From the NCBI RefSeq assembly GCF_025698545.1, contig NC_068569.1, positions 20,708,001 to 20,772,000 on the forward strand: a stretch of 64,000 nt of DNA. Direction: 5' to 3'. The DNA comes from Gossypium raimondii (Eukaryota; Streptophyta; Magnoliopsida; Malvales; Malvaceae). The position numbers and the translations under genes were made by a program. This document shows positions 22,890-35,300 of this stretch, piece after piece. How positions within the stretch are numbered: the stretch's first letter is position 1; every line of letters starts with the position of its first letter. The notes beneath the pieces are model-generated. The model saw only the letters and a list, made by a program, of their open reading frames with translations, searched no databases and was not told the DNA's origin.

Positions 22890-25800
22890 ATGGCCATCTA
22901 CAACTTTGTTCAACCATCCATTCCCCGCTTTGATGGACACTACGATCATTGGAGTCTGTTGATGGAGAACTTCTTGAGGTCCGAGGAGTATTGGTAGGTT
23001 GTTTCTGAGGGAATTGAGGAACCAACAAATGACACAGTAGTGACAAGGGCTCAGAAGAAGGAAATAGAAGGGTTGCGCTTGAAAGATTTAAAAGCAAAAA
23101 ATTATCTTTTCTAAACAATTGACTGTTCAATCTTGGAAACCATCCTTTGCAAAGACACGTCCAAGCATATTTGGGATTCCATGAAGAAAAAATATCAGGG
23201 TTCTGCGAGGGCAAAGAGGCAGCGACTTCAAGCACTTCGTTCGGAGTTTGAAACTCTATGAATGAAATCGGGTGAGTCGATAATCGATTATTTTTCACGT
23301 ACAATGGCCATTGTCAACAAAATGCGAATTCATGAAGATAAAATAGATGTTGCTGTGATTGAGAAAATACTTTGCTCCATGACTACAAAATTCAATTTTG
23401 TAGTTTGTTCCATTGAGGAAGCTCATGTCATCGAGGAACTTTCAATTGATGAGCTACAAAGTTCTTTGTTGATACATGAGCAGAAAATTTGCTAGCAAGA
23501 GAAGGAGCATCATGCATTGAAGGCTTTTAAAGATAATCATCTCACAACTAGAGGAGGTCGTGGTAGAGGAAAAGGTAGAGGCGAAGGTAGAGTAAACAAT
23601 GATCATGGTTACCACCAGCACGAGTCTCATTCCCAAAAGAGAGGAAGAGGAAGAGGAAGAGGAGGTCATCACTCTACATCTTTCAGAACAAAGTCAACAG
23701 ACAAATCTAATGTTGAGTGTTTTCAGTGTCACAAGTATGGCCATTATCAATCAAAATGTCGAGTTAATTTGAATAATAAAAATAGAGACAGAACTAACTT
23801 TGCAGAAAATGAAGAAGTATCTTTGCTGATGGCTTATCATGTCAAATAAGAAACGTAGAAGAATTTATGGTATTTGGACACAGGCTGCAGCAATCATATG
23901 AGTGGCGACAAGTCTGCGTTTTCGGTGTTAGATGAGTCTATTCGTGACAATGTGAAGTTTGGTGATGATTCAAAAGTCTCTATAATAGGGAAGGGAAAGA
24001 TAACAATTCAAATGAAACGTAATGTTGTTTATACTATATCTAATGTCCTCTTTGTTCTAGATTTGAAAACAAATTTGTTGAGCATTGGCCAACTACAAGA
24101 AAAGGGATATGAGATTTCGATTAAAGATGAAGTTTGTAGAATACAAGATGAAAAATTAGGATTAATTGCCCAAGTTGATTTGACACCTAACAGAATGTTT
24201 TCATTGCACCTCTACACCATCACCAACTCATGCTTCTCTACAAGGTTGGAAGATGAAAGTTGGCTTTGGCACTTTCGGTATGGGTATTTAAATTTTGGAG
24301 GTTTAAAAATATTACAGCAAAAGAATATGGTGACAGGCCTCCCACACATCCAAACTCCTTCTCATGTATGTAAAGAATGTGTCATTAGTAAACAACATCG
24401 AGAATCATTTCAAAAAGGAAAATCATGGTGAGCGAGGAAGGCATTGGAGCTTGTGCATTCAGACTTATGTGGACCGATCGCTCCTACGTCAAATGGAGGT
24501 AAACGATATTTTATATCGTTCATTGATGATTTTAGTAGAAAAACTTGGGTTTATTATTTGCATGAAAAATCTAAAGCTCTCACAGCCTTTAAGAGTTTCA
24601 AAGCTCTAGTTGAAAAAGAAGCAGGGACTCCAATCAAGGTGTTGCGTAGTGATCGTGGTGGAGAATACAATTCAGAAAAATTTGTTATTTTTTGTGATAA
24701 GAAAGGAAATAAGAAGCTACTAACAGCAACATACACACCTTAACAAAATGGCATCTGCAAAAGAAAGAATCGCACAATTTTGAACATAGTACGAAGTCTT
24801 TTAGCAAGGAGCGGAGTTCCAAAAGCTTTTTGGCCTGAAGTCGTTGAACTAGAAAATGTGCATCCTTAACGTAACAGGAAGGGACCTGCATGGATGGAGA
24901 ATTTTGTGGTAGAGGGAATTAATGAAGAGGAAGTTACACATTTTGCTCTATTTTCAGATTATGATCCAGTAGCATTTGAAGAAGCCGTAAAAGAGTCCAA
25001 ATGGAAAAAAGAAATGAATGAAGAAATGGTAGCCATTGAACATAACAACATTTGAGAGTTGACTGATCTTTCCAAAGGGCACAAAACAATTGGTGTGAAG
25101 TGGGTTTACAAGACAAAACTGAAGGAAAATGGCGAGGTTGACAAATTCAAGGCACGCTTAGTAGCTAAAGGCTATAAGCATGAATTTGGTGTTAATTACA
25201 AAGAGGTGTTTGCCCCTGTTTCTCGTTATGATACAATCAGGCTGGTGATTACTCTTGCGGCTCAAAATTCGTGGCCTATTTTCCAATTAGATGTGAAATC
25301 GGTGTTTTTACATGGTGATTTGAAAGAACAAGTGTTTGTTGAGCAACCTCTTGGATGTGTAAAGCATGGAAATGAGCACAAGGTGTATAGGTTAAAGAAG
25401 GCTTTTTACGGGTTGAAGTAAGCCCCAAAGGCTTGGTATAGTCGTATCGAAGCTTACTTTCTAAAAGAAAGCTTTCTAAGTTATTCATATGAGCATAAAC
25501 TTTTTACCAAGGTTGGTGATGGAGGTAAAATGATTATTGTTTGCTTATATGTTGATGATCTTATTTCTATTAGGAGTGATGTTGCCATGTTTAACAAATT
25601 CAAGAAGTTTGTGATGATTGAATTTGATATGACTGATCTCGGTATGCTTAATTATTTTTTGGGCATTGAAATGGTGCAATCTGCTGCTGAAATTTTTATT
25701 TCTCAAAATAAATATGTGTAAGAATTTTTAGACAGGTTTCAAATAAAGAATTGCAACTCCGTTTGCACACCTACTGAAGTGGGCATGAAGCTTATTCGAG

Positions 25801-26529
25801 ATCCTGAAAGGAGGAAGGTTGATAGCACCATCTACAAGCAAATGGTGGGAAGCTTGATGTATTAAACTGCAACAAGACTAGACATTATGCATGTTGTAAG
25901 TCTCATTAGTAGGTTCATGGAGTGCCCAAAGGAAATTCATCTTTTAATTGCAAAAAAAATACTTCAGTATTTGAAAGGTACTGCTAGTTATGGTCTGTTC
26001 TACAAAAAGGGTGAAAAATCAGATTTGTATGGCTTTACAGACAATGATTGTGCTGGTGATCGAGATGATAGAAAGAGCACTTCAAGTTATGCATAGAAAG
26101 AGTACTTCAAGTTATGCATTTATGCTGGGCTCAGGGGCTATTTCATGGTCTTTAAAAAAACAACAAATTGTCACTTTATCTACAACTGAAGCCGAGTTTG
26201 TGTCCGCAACAGCTTGTGCTTGTCAAGCTATTTGGTTGAGGAAAATACTTGAACTACACTTATTGCAACAAGGAGCAACAACAATTTTCTATGACAATAA
26301 TTCTGCAATCAAACTTTCCAAGAATTTGGTGTTACATGGACGAAGCAAGCATATAGATGTGAAGTACCATTATTTGAGGGATCTTACAAATAATGGCGTC
26401 ATTGATTTGATTTGTTGTAGGAGTGAAGACCAAAGTGCTGATATTTTCACTAAATCTTTAAAGAGAGCTGCATTTCAGAAGTTAAGAAGGTTGCTTGGTG
26501 TCTGCACTTTGGAAGATTCATCAGTTTGA
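22890..26529 (+). pseudogene. Defective copia gag-pol gene
   Basis: The ATG at 22890 opens gag but a TAG at 22995-22997 (codon 36) stops it, and more stops follow. Domains in order: gag; an Arg/Gly-rich stretch and a CCHC knuckle (CFQCHKYGHYQSKC, about 23720-23760); protease ([11 protein letters not shown], about 23871-23903); the integrase HFRYGYLN site, CX2C and LVHSDLCGP core (24270-24790); then an abrupt join near 24865 to the pre-RT region, so the integrase C-terminal part and linker are deleted; reverse transcriptase (KWVYKTK, LDVKSVFLHGD, YVDDLIS); RNase H (STTEAEFVSA, HGRSKHIDVKYH) to the stop at 26529. A 25-base tandem duplication (26070-26094, 26095-26119) shifts the RNase H frame. 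Not able to move on its own. Confidence 0.9.
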
Positions 26530-26582
26530 AGCTATAATCTTTTAAACCAAATATTTGCGAGTTTTTGGTTTAAGGGAGAGTT

Positions 26583-26889
26583 TGTTAAAGCTATACGTGT
26601 GTGTGTGTGGAGTTTGATTGAGTCAAGTAGTTGGTTAAAAAGATCATGTCTTGTGCAAATAATCTGTTAATAATTTATCAATATTTTATTGTTATTGCTC
26701 CTCTAATTTCGAAATTTTGTTGTAGTAGGATTCCTATTTCCTAACTATTAGTTGTTGGAATTTTGCCTATTTAAAGGCATTGATTAGTGGCTAATAAAAA
26801 GTAGAAATTAGTTCAATTCTCATCTGTCACTATCGCTAATCATTTTCTTTATAGAATAAAAACTTAGCAGCAACTTTTATTTTTCAACA
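26583..26889 (+). repeat. 3' LTR of the copia element
   Basis: 307 bp, preceded by a purine tract (aagggagagt). Differences from the 5' LTR include a longer GT run near its start. Confidence 0.93.
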
Positions 26890-27104
26890 GAATTTATTGT
26901 ATTTGAAAAAAGGGATCAATCAAGTTACAGATGATGTCTGGCTTCTACTTGCGGACCATACATACGGATACAGTATATATTTGCAAAGAATAGCTTAATG
27001 GAACATATGGTTGTCAGGCAGTGGAGGGGATAAATATATATATAGAAAAGAGGGTTTCTTTGTTTATAGAGAAATTCCATGATATTCAAAATATAGAGAG
27101 TTAA

Positions 27105-28325
27105 AAAGGCAGTTATTTTACTAAATTGACAAAAAAAATTAAATATTTATAAGAATAACTCAGATTCAAAAATATTAACGAAAATAACCTAGAAGGAACT
27201 GTGCATAGTGCTGTCGGCAACTCCATGACTGGCACCCATGTCAGAAATGATTAAAAAAATATATTTTTGGTGCCGGTAATACAATGGTTGACATTCATGT
27301 ATATTTTTTTCACCCGTATTTTGTACAATACATTTTATACTTAGTTTTAAAAATTAATAATTTTTTTGGGTGCAATGTAGCAGGTGGCCAGCACCCATTT
27401 TCAAACCTTCTTAATTTTTTGGTGCCAGTACTGAGGTAGCCAACACCCATTTTCAATGACAAATATTATTTTTCTTGATCTCGTGAACCCATCGGTCGGC
27501 ATCAGTACATATGGGAATTTCGTGATCAAAAAACAAAAAGAAAAAAATATGTAAACTCATCTTTTGCAAATGATTCTCTTCGCTATTTCTTCCCAAACCC
27601 CTCCTTTTCATCATCTCTTGTTTCAGAAAACTAAAAAGAAAAAAAAAAGACTTATGATATAATTTATCTGTTTCAGAAAATGAAAAGCCAAAAACATTTT
27701 AGAAAATGAAAAAAAATTGAGAAGAAGGGAGGAAGAGAAAAAAAAATTTGAGATATGGAAAATGAAAATGAATGGAACAGTTGGGTTTTCAATGAGGGAT
27801 ACAACTCATTTCTTTTTGTTTTAGTTTTATTTATTTATTTAGTTACTTGTTTGTTGGTTTTCAATGTTCTGTTGGCTTTTCATTTTCTGAAACAGTTAAA
27901 CTATCGTAAGTTTTTTTTTTTTCTTTTTAATTTTTTGAAACAGGAGATGATGAAAAGGAATGAAAGAGTTTGGGAAGAAATAGATGAGTTTGCATATTTT
28001 TTTCTTTTGGTTTTTTTATCATGGAATACCCATATGTATTGTTGTTGCCCACCTGCTACAAGACACCAAAAAATTTACTTTTTTAAAGCCATGTGTAAAA
28101 TGTATTGTACAAAATATAAGCAAAAAAATACACATGGGTGCCGGTCATTACATTACCGACACCAAAAAAAAAACTTAATCCTTTCTGACATGGGTGCCAG
28201 CCATGGGGTTGTCGGCACCATCGTGCATTGTTCCTTCCAGGTTATTTTCATTAATGTTTTTGAACCTGGGTTATTCTTATAAATATTTAATCTTTTTAAG
28301 TCATTTTAGTAAAATAGCCATCAGG
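27105..28325. mobile_element. Foldback element of two long inverted arms
   Basis: The left arm (about 27105-27705) and right arm (about 27855-28325) are inverse copies over nearly their full lengths. Both read tattttactaaa at the tip, then aaatatttataagaataac, then gcacccatgtcagaaa. The left arm has about 110 extra bases (near 27385-27495) that partly repeat the phrase gtagc..ggcagcacccattttcaa. The loop is about 150 bases. There is no transposase. The 175-residue frame at 27755-28282 lies across the loop and one arm and is not a real gene. A target duplication was not found. Confidence 0.7.
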
Positions 28326-28479
28326 TGAAACCTGGAGAAGGAAGCTTGTGAAAGGATTTAGAGGAAGGAAAATAGTAAGGTAAAAAGGAGAAAAATGAAA
28401 ACCAGAGATGCGAATCCAGTTTTGAACTTGTTTAAACAACAAGAATATGAAAAATATATATTTATATACAAACTTGAAC

Positions 28480-28852
28480 TTTTTTTTAGTTTTTAACTTT
28501 TTTTAATTTTTTTTATAATTTCCAACTTTTTAGTTTTAAACTCATCTAGAACAATTCTAATCAAATGGTTAGCAAGATTCAAATGAACATAGACAATCAT
28601 ATGTCCAGGTTCATTTTAGATATAATTTTTATTAATTATTTCAACATCGTTCCACGTGGTCAACTTCTAGTAGCTGTAGTCTACCATGTCACCACCTATA
28701 ATAGTCAAACCGGTCAACTAATTGTTTTTGTTAATAGAAGGGCCTAGTTGATTATGTTTGGTCATTAATGACTCAATAGGACACTTTTTTTAAAGGGCTC
28801 AAATGATTTTTTTTTCCATTTTTTACTAAGGGCTTCTTTGACCCTTAAGCCA
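28480..28852 (-). repeat. Right arm of the large inverted repeat
   Basis: Inverse partner of 21611-22035, ending gacccttaagcca. The distance between the outer ends is 7.24 kb, of which the copia element takes 4.36 kb and the foldback 1.22 kb. Confidence 0.65.
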
Positions 28853-28914
28853 AATCAATTTAATTAATATTTTGAGAAATAGAAAATAATAATTGGGTTA
28901 GATAAATTATAAGT

Positions 28915-29390
28915 GTTGGATAAAAATCCGGATAACGTATATAATTGTAAATAATATACAAGAGGCCCAATAAACATTGTTCTATGAAAGGGGCGAAAAA
29001 CTCTAGAATTTTCTAGAATGTGTTGCACCCCTTGTGTTCCACTTCTAGTAGAAGATTGTATTTTCTATTAAACTATTATTATTTAATTACATTTTATTTA
29101 AACAAAACTCTTGTATTGTTTCTCTATAAATAAGAACTATAAGTTAACCTAATTAGTATTTTTTGAGAGCTCATAGTTTTCGGTTCTTATAGAGAGAATT
29201 AACAAGCCTACTGAAAGTTAAGAAAAAAAAAATTCACTATGTGCATTGGTTCGTGCAAATCTGGGTTTAAGGATGATAGAGAAGGTGGTCGGTAGAAAGT
29301 TGAGAAACAACGTTAATCTCATCGCACAAAACACAAGTACTAATTCAATTAAGAATTTATTGTTATAAATATTATAATGCTCAATTTAAA
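28915..29390 (+). repeat. LTR-like sequence
   Basis: It starts TGTTGGATAAAAATCC, has ctctataaataagaac near 29120 as a possible TATA box, and is non-coding. The right end and partner LTR are not identified, so the class is inference. Confidence 0.35.
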
Positions 29391-29971
29391 AAAACTTAAG
29401 CTCTCCTTATACCTAAAAATATTCTTTTTTAAACTAATTTTTTCAAAAATCCTAACATTGACAAAGATATTGTGTGTACTTGCAGAGGACCCTTGGCTTA
29501 AGTAGATTGTTAGGCTCAACATTTATTGTTCTAGGAATGCGATCTATCTCCCAACAACAAATAGATATAAAAATATGATAATGTGGAGCATTATCAAGTG
29601 AATGATCTTAATGTGTGAAAATTGGCTTTTAATGGGCCCATAACAAAAAAAAGTTAGAGATAGTGACTATTGATTATCGAGCTTACGAGAATCACCGGAT
29701 CCCTATTAAATTGACGGATTGTAATAAGTTATGCCTAATTTTCCTTTATTTTTTTGGATTATAAATTTCCTAACCAAACTTTGTCGGTTACTACTGGCAA
29801 AAAGAGCTCGCAGGAAAATGATAAAAAATTGAAGATCAAAACGTAGAGAGAGAGGTGTGGGGGAAAGGCAAAGTTAGAAGATACATTGTGCTTGAGATAA
29901 AGAGGATTTCAGTGTTTCTAGATCAATTATGTAGAGACAGATACATTGTGCTTTAAGAAAAATGGACACAA

Positions 29972-30076
29972 ATGGATTTCACTTGTGCTATTGTTAACAT
30001 CTATGCCCAGTATGTTAATGATGAGCAAGTGTTGTTGTGGGAAGATATTCTGGATATTAGAAATAACATCTCTTGA
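29972..30076 (+). pseudogene. Possible LINE endonuclease fragment
   Basis: A 34-residue frame reads CAIVNIYAQYVNDE then VLLWEDIL, which resembles the VNVYAP..WEEL stretch of plant LINE endonucleases. It ends in a stop and no reverse transcriptase follows. Short and uncertain. Confidence 0.35.
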
Positions 30077-30109
30077 CCTTCAAGATGTTATTGGGAAATA
30101 TACCTATAT

Positions 30110-32300
30110 TGTATTAAATATATAATTATTTTTTTATGTATTTGAACGATGAATAAATAGATAAAATTAATATCACATTTCACTAATATATATTTTGTGT
30201 TTGTATTTCATTTTCTATATACATAGCGAAGTTGTGATAAGCAAATATTATCCCATTGATTGTCTAAGTTCAAATTGATGATAAGTGGCACTGTAAGAAT
30301 GTTTACATTACGAGAAAGACAACTTACTTCAGTAGATAATTTAAACGAATCCATAATCCCGTAAAAGAATCAAAGTGAGCATTTGATTCAAATACTTAGA
30401 AGGATTATTATGTTGTCTCCAACTCCAATTAGGGAGATGGTTAGTCTTGGCTATCAGAACAGTTGACCCTACGGGTAGAGAAATACATGTACTCATTGAA
30501 AGAATGATACATTGGACTGGACCCAAGTTGAATTAATTCTGAATCCATTTGTGAATTGATTCACTTGTGACGTTCATGGTGTGACTTACCTAAATCCTGG
30601 ATTAGTCACTGACCATGCGTATGTGACTCATGTGCTTTGATATAAGTGGAGGTTTATACTCTAAAGATGATTGAGCCAATAGCCAGTATGTTGGTTACAT
30701 GACTTTACTAGTAATAATGAAATTTATAACTCGATTAAAGAGTTAACGATATCTTCTCATTTGCATTGTTTGGATTAATAAATATGAAACATGGCCACAG
30801 GTTGTTTGTTCTCAAATGAGCAATTTATCATGATCGTTAGTTGACAGTGATCATATTAATCATTAAGAAGACACAATGGTAACAATGGGATAAAATAGGA
30901 TTATATTGAGTGAACGGATTTAACTCAAATGAATCAATAATATCATATGAAAGTAACACACACATGACGAGGTCATTGGATAAAACAATTGGATGAATTA
31001 GTTTCGTAAAGTGTATACAATAAGGAGTTTTCAATTATGGTACTTTTTGTGGACTGACTCCATAATTAAGTAAATTACAAATTATCAGAATGATTCCTTT
31101 AGATATAAATGCAATTACTCGAGTCTAATTGTATATGTCTGTTTGGTCTCTCCACTAGCTCAATGAAAGCTCGACCGGATTGCATTTGAATTAAAAAAAT
31201 TTCTACAACTTCGGAAATAATTTAATTGAGTCGATTTATTCGATGATAAATTAAATTAGACAGTCGTGAGAGTTTGTTCAACTAAAGAATTTAATTAAAG
31301 ATTTTTTTTCAAAAATTAATTTAGAAAATATCAGTGCTTTTTGAGAAAATTATTTTTTTATCAAGTAAGATTAGATTAATTAAAATAAATATGATATTTT
31401 TTAAAATTAATTTTTAAGTCGGACAATTGGCCCAATGGGTAATTAAACTTGAAAATTAGACCTAAGATTAAAAAATTGAACCCAAGACCGAAACCCAAAA
31501 ATTGGATAAACCGAGCTGTGTATGAAACTGGGCTAACGATCCAATCGGTGGTTGGACTGGATCGGCCAGGTTGTCATTGGTCCAGACCGAATCTACTGTC
31601 ACACCAACCAGACATGCGAATGTCTAACCCATGGTGCCCCAACCATGATAGCAAGCTATTCAAACAACTTGCTAGGGGTCTCGGCCAACCCCATTGGTAG
31701 CATCGGACTAGGTGTGCGAACGCCTAGCCGAGGGATGTTGCACCCTGTGCGGCTGGTCATGCGAACGATCGACCTGAGAAGACACCTATCAATTGGGAAA
31801 AATGGGAGGTTGGGCGTAGAGCTAGCCGTTCAAAGGGCTAGCTCCACCCTAGCCACGACACAGATGACCTCGTAAGGAGGCACCGAGCCGACCAGACCCA
31901 TTCGAGAAAAACAATGATGGTTTCGGGTGCTAGGGGGAAGTTGCGTCGACAATGACACCATCGGGCACGATGGTTGTGATGACAACGATCCGACGACCGA
32001 TAGATGGTCGATGATAATGATTCTTTGACGACATATAGTATTTTATTAATTTAATATTAATGTGAGATATTAAATTTGATTTAATATTTATGATAATATT
32101 TCTTAATTTAATATTAATATAACTAATTTCAATCCTAATTTATCTGTATCTAAACTCTCAGTATAAGAAGAGTGAACCATTATTTTGATTAAGAGCGAGC
32201 CACAAAATACAAATTTTGATTAGTTATTTATTAGCAAAAAAGAATTGCTGCAGGTAACCTAAAAACTATTAATTAATTATATACAAAGTCTCGTAAGCTT
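30110..32300. repeat. Non-coding retroelement-like debris
   Basis: No gene is supported. Phrases at 30955-31080 (gtaacacacacatgacgagg and following) are related in direct orientation to 21074-21190. The part at 31450-31990 is richer in G and C than its surroundings and has frames on several strands with no recognised domain; it looks like retroelement leader or LTR sequence. Confidence 0.4.
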
Positions 32301-32391
32301 CTCTTCCTTATCTAGGGTTTCACAAAAAATTCAGAAGTATGATATCGTCAATCTTTTTTTTAGACTTTAGATCCTCCATCGAGTTGCTGCA

Positions 32392-35300
32392 ATGGCCAGA
32401 GGAAGAGGTGAGGAAGATGATGACATTGAAGACGAAGAGTACGAAGATGACGACCAATTGTTGGTCGATGAGGATTACGACGAGGACGAAGACGTAGGGA
32501 GAGGCCGTGGCAGTTCAAGTAAGAAGCGGCGGAGATCTGATTTCATCGATGACGTGGCAGAGGAGGACGATGAGGAAGACGAAGATGATGACGATGACGA
32601 TGAGCTTTATGGCGGTGGTGGGAAAAAGCATAGCAAGGCTCCTCGTGTTGGCGCTCAGTTTTTTGATCTTGAAGCTCAAGTCGATAGCGATGAGGAAGAG
32701 GAAGAGGATGAGGGAGAGGACGGTAATTTCATGTGCTTAATTTTGTTCTTGAAATTGGTAATGAAGTGGGAAAATTGATGATTAATGTGCTCTAATTGAT
32801 CATATATTGAGATAAATTAAATTAAGTTATTTTTTAGAAATTAGTTTCAAATTCAAAACTTAAATTTAGTTCAACTTCAATATAGTTCAACTTAAATTCA
32901 AAACTCTTTAGGTGGTTGTATGTCATTCTGATATCTAAGCAATTATCAGAATGTTGTTTTCAACATTGTTATGGTAGTGTAATTTAACATCAGGAATGAC
33001 TTTGGTAGTTTTCCAACCTTTTCCTTCTGAACGTGTCTGTCGAAAAGTCTCATTCATTACAATGAACTCTTAATGTGACTATTATTGGCTAGGCAAGGCC
33101 GAAATAATGCTACATTGCATACTTGGCATTTGATGCTTGCAGATTCAAGGAATTCCTCCTTTTTGGACATAATCACTCACTTTGAAAATTTGCTACTTCG
33201 ATAATTGTTAAAATCTCAGCGAGCTCATTGTTTTCTAATTGTTTTTTTATTCTAAACTTTTATGTGATGAATCCCTCTTTCATTACATTGAATCACAATC
33301 ATTTGTAGGAACTGAAGAAGAGTTCATTTCTGCATAGTTCTTGCTTCACTTTTTACTGTTCTGTTGCATTTGGACCTGTATTGGGATGGTTTGTATTCAA
33401 TGTTTTGCAAGTTCTAAGAATACTTCCTTTTTTTGAAATTTAAATTATTCAATTGCAATTTCAAGGTTTTGTTTTTTCTTTTACTCCTCCCCTGGTTATT
33501 GAGTTCTAATTTAGTCATTTTTTTATGCTTCTTAGTTTTTAGCATATTATTCTTGAGAATCTTTCTATTCCACCTATAATCAATTGGTTATAGCTCCTGC
33601 AGTAGCAGTAACTCGGATAGAAATGATGTGTAGAAGCATTCATGTGAATAGCATGGCTGGTATCATTTGTTCACATTTTCAATGTTTTGCCCCAAACAAT
33701 ATTGCTTTCAATTATCGTACATGTTGCTCTGATTGAAAAAGATAAATGCGGTTCAGATTGACTGATGAGGCATGCATAATCAGCACAATGATTTGATTTG
33801 GTAAACCCTTATGGAATTGTCATAGAAAGCTATTTCGCTGATAAGAGTGTAATGAATAAGTGGCATATCTTAGTATGGTGATTTCTGTTGAACCTTCTAT
33901 TTGTGCCTGGTTTTTCATCCTTGATTTTCTTAATGTTGCTGATATATTGATGTCTGGAAATGCAGATTTCATAGTTGAGACTGGAGCTGATCTACCTGAT
34001 GAAGACGTTGGTAGAAGGATGCACCGTCGCCCATTACCACTCCGGGAGGATGAACAAGAAGATGTTGAAGCTCTTGAGAGAAGCATTCAGGCTAGGTATG
34101 CAAGATCAAGTCACACAGAATATGATGAGGAGACAACTGATGTGGAGCAGCAAGCACTTTTGCCTTCAGTAAGAGATCCAAAGCTGTGGATGGTGAAATG
34201 TGCGGTATGATGATGATTTCCTGTGCAGTTTAAGTTTTGAAAACTTGTTATTGGGCAGAAATGGTTAGTACATTAGCTGCGGAGTTCAACTAAGATCATG
34301 TTCATGCATGCTAGATTGGTCGTGAACGAGAAACTGCAGTTTGCCTCATGCAGAAATGCATTGATAAAGGATCTGAACTACAAATCAGGTCTGTTATTGC
34401 CCTTGATCACCTTAAAAATTATATTTATATTGAAGCAGACAAGGATGCCCATGTGAGAGAGGTTTGCGATCTTTTATTCTTTTGCTTTAATTTTTGGATG
34501 GATATTGTAGCTTTAGATGTCTACATATATTTCTGTTGACCAATTTTGATCTGCTTCAGGCTGTGAAAGGTCTGCGTACCATATTTGCAGCAAAGATTAT
34601 GCTTGTTCCAATAAGAGAAATGACTGATGTTTTATCAGTGGAAAGCAAAGCGGCTGATCTTTCTAGAGATACCTGGGTCAGAATGAAGATTGGGACATAC
34701 AAGGGTGATCTTGCTCAAGTATGCCTTTTGTCTTTTTCTACTTTCATGAATATTCCCTTTTGAAAAATCTTAGTCTGACTGTGTAATTTCTATTTCATAG
34801 GTGGTTGATGTGGATAATGTGCGGCAGAGAGTCACTGTGAAATTGATTCCTAGGATTGACTTACAGGCTCTTGCTAATAAATTGGTATGGAATTGATTGC
34901 ATTTGTTTTAGGTGTTTATCTCATGGATTGTGCATGTTGAAAGCCTTACAATAAGATAGTGTTTTAATTTTCCAATGCAGGTATAGTTTGTTTGTTGTCT
35001 ATATATGATTGTATTTTAACTGATTTACATGAACTATTTGGCTTTCTTTCCTGGTTCCATCATCTTTGATCTGGTCTTATACTGTTTCATACAGGAAGGA
35101 AGAGAAGTTGCAAAGAAGAAAGCTTTCGTCCCTCCTCCTCGTTTTATGAATGTTGATGAAGCTAGGTAGGTTAAATGGTTCCAACCTCTAGTGAAAAATC
35201 TACCACATTTATTTGTTTCAGAAAACTTAAGCTCACATGTCTTGATATTTGTGCTTTTTTTAGGGAACTTCATATTCGTGTAGAGCGCAGACGAAATTCG

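Larger units (their letters stand above)
22531..26889 (+). mobile_element. Complete Ty1/copia retrotransposon with target duplication
   Basis: The element is 4359 bp. The 5' LTR is 22531-22831 (TGTTAAAGC to TTCAACA) and the 3' LTR is 26583-26889. The flanking 5-base duplication GAATT is perfect (22526-22530 and 26890-26894). A primer site TGGTATCCGAGCTA (22833-22846) follows the 5' LTR and fits initiator tRNA-Met. By eye the LTRs are about 90 percent identical, so the insertion is old but much younger than the one at 524-4561. It sits between the two inverted arms at 21611-22035 and 28480-28852, so it inserted into that structure. The coding part is defective. Confidence 0.95.

Noticed and set aside
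27755..28282. A 175-residue plus-strand frame
   Set aside because: It spans the loop and right arm of a foldback element, has runs of Phe and Lys from A/T tracts and no domain.
27096..28335. A target duplication for the 1.2 kb foldback
   Set aside because: Flanks (gagttaaaaa and atcaggtga) do not agree for any nearby choice of ends.
21602..28861. A 9-bp target duplication for the outer inverted arms
   Set aside because: The bases outside the arms (gaaattaat and aatcaattt) do not match, and the exact ends are unclear in AT-rich flanks.
31449..31875. Overlapping frames of 83 and 107 residues in a GC-richer stretch
   Set aside because: Two overlapping frames, no domain, no splice or start context; the region looks like retroelement non-coding sequence.
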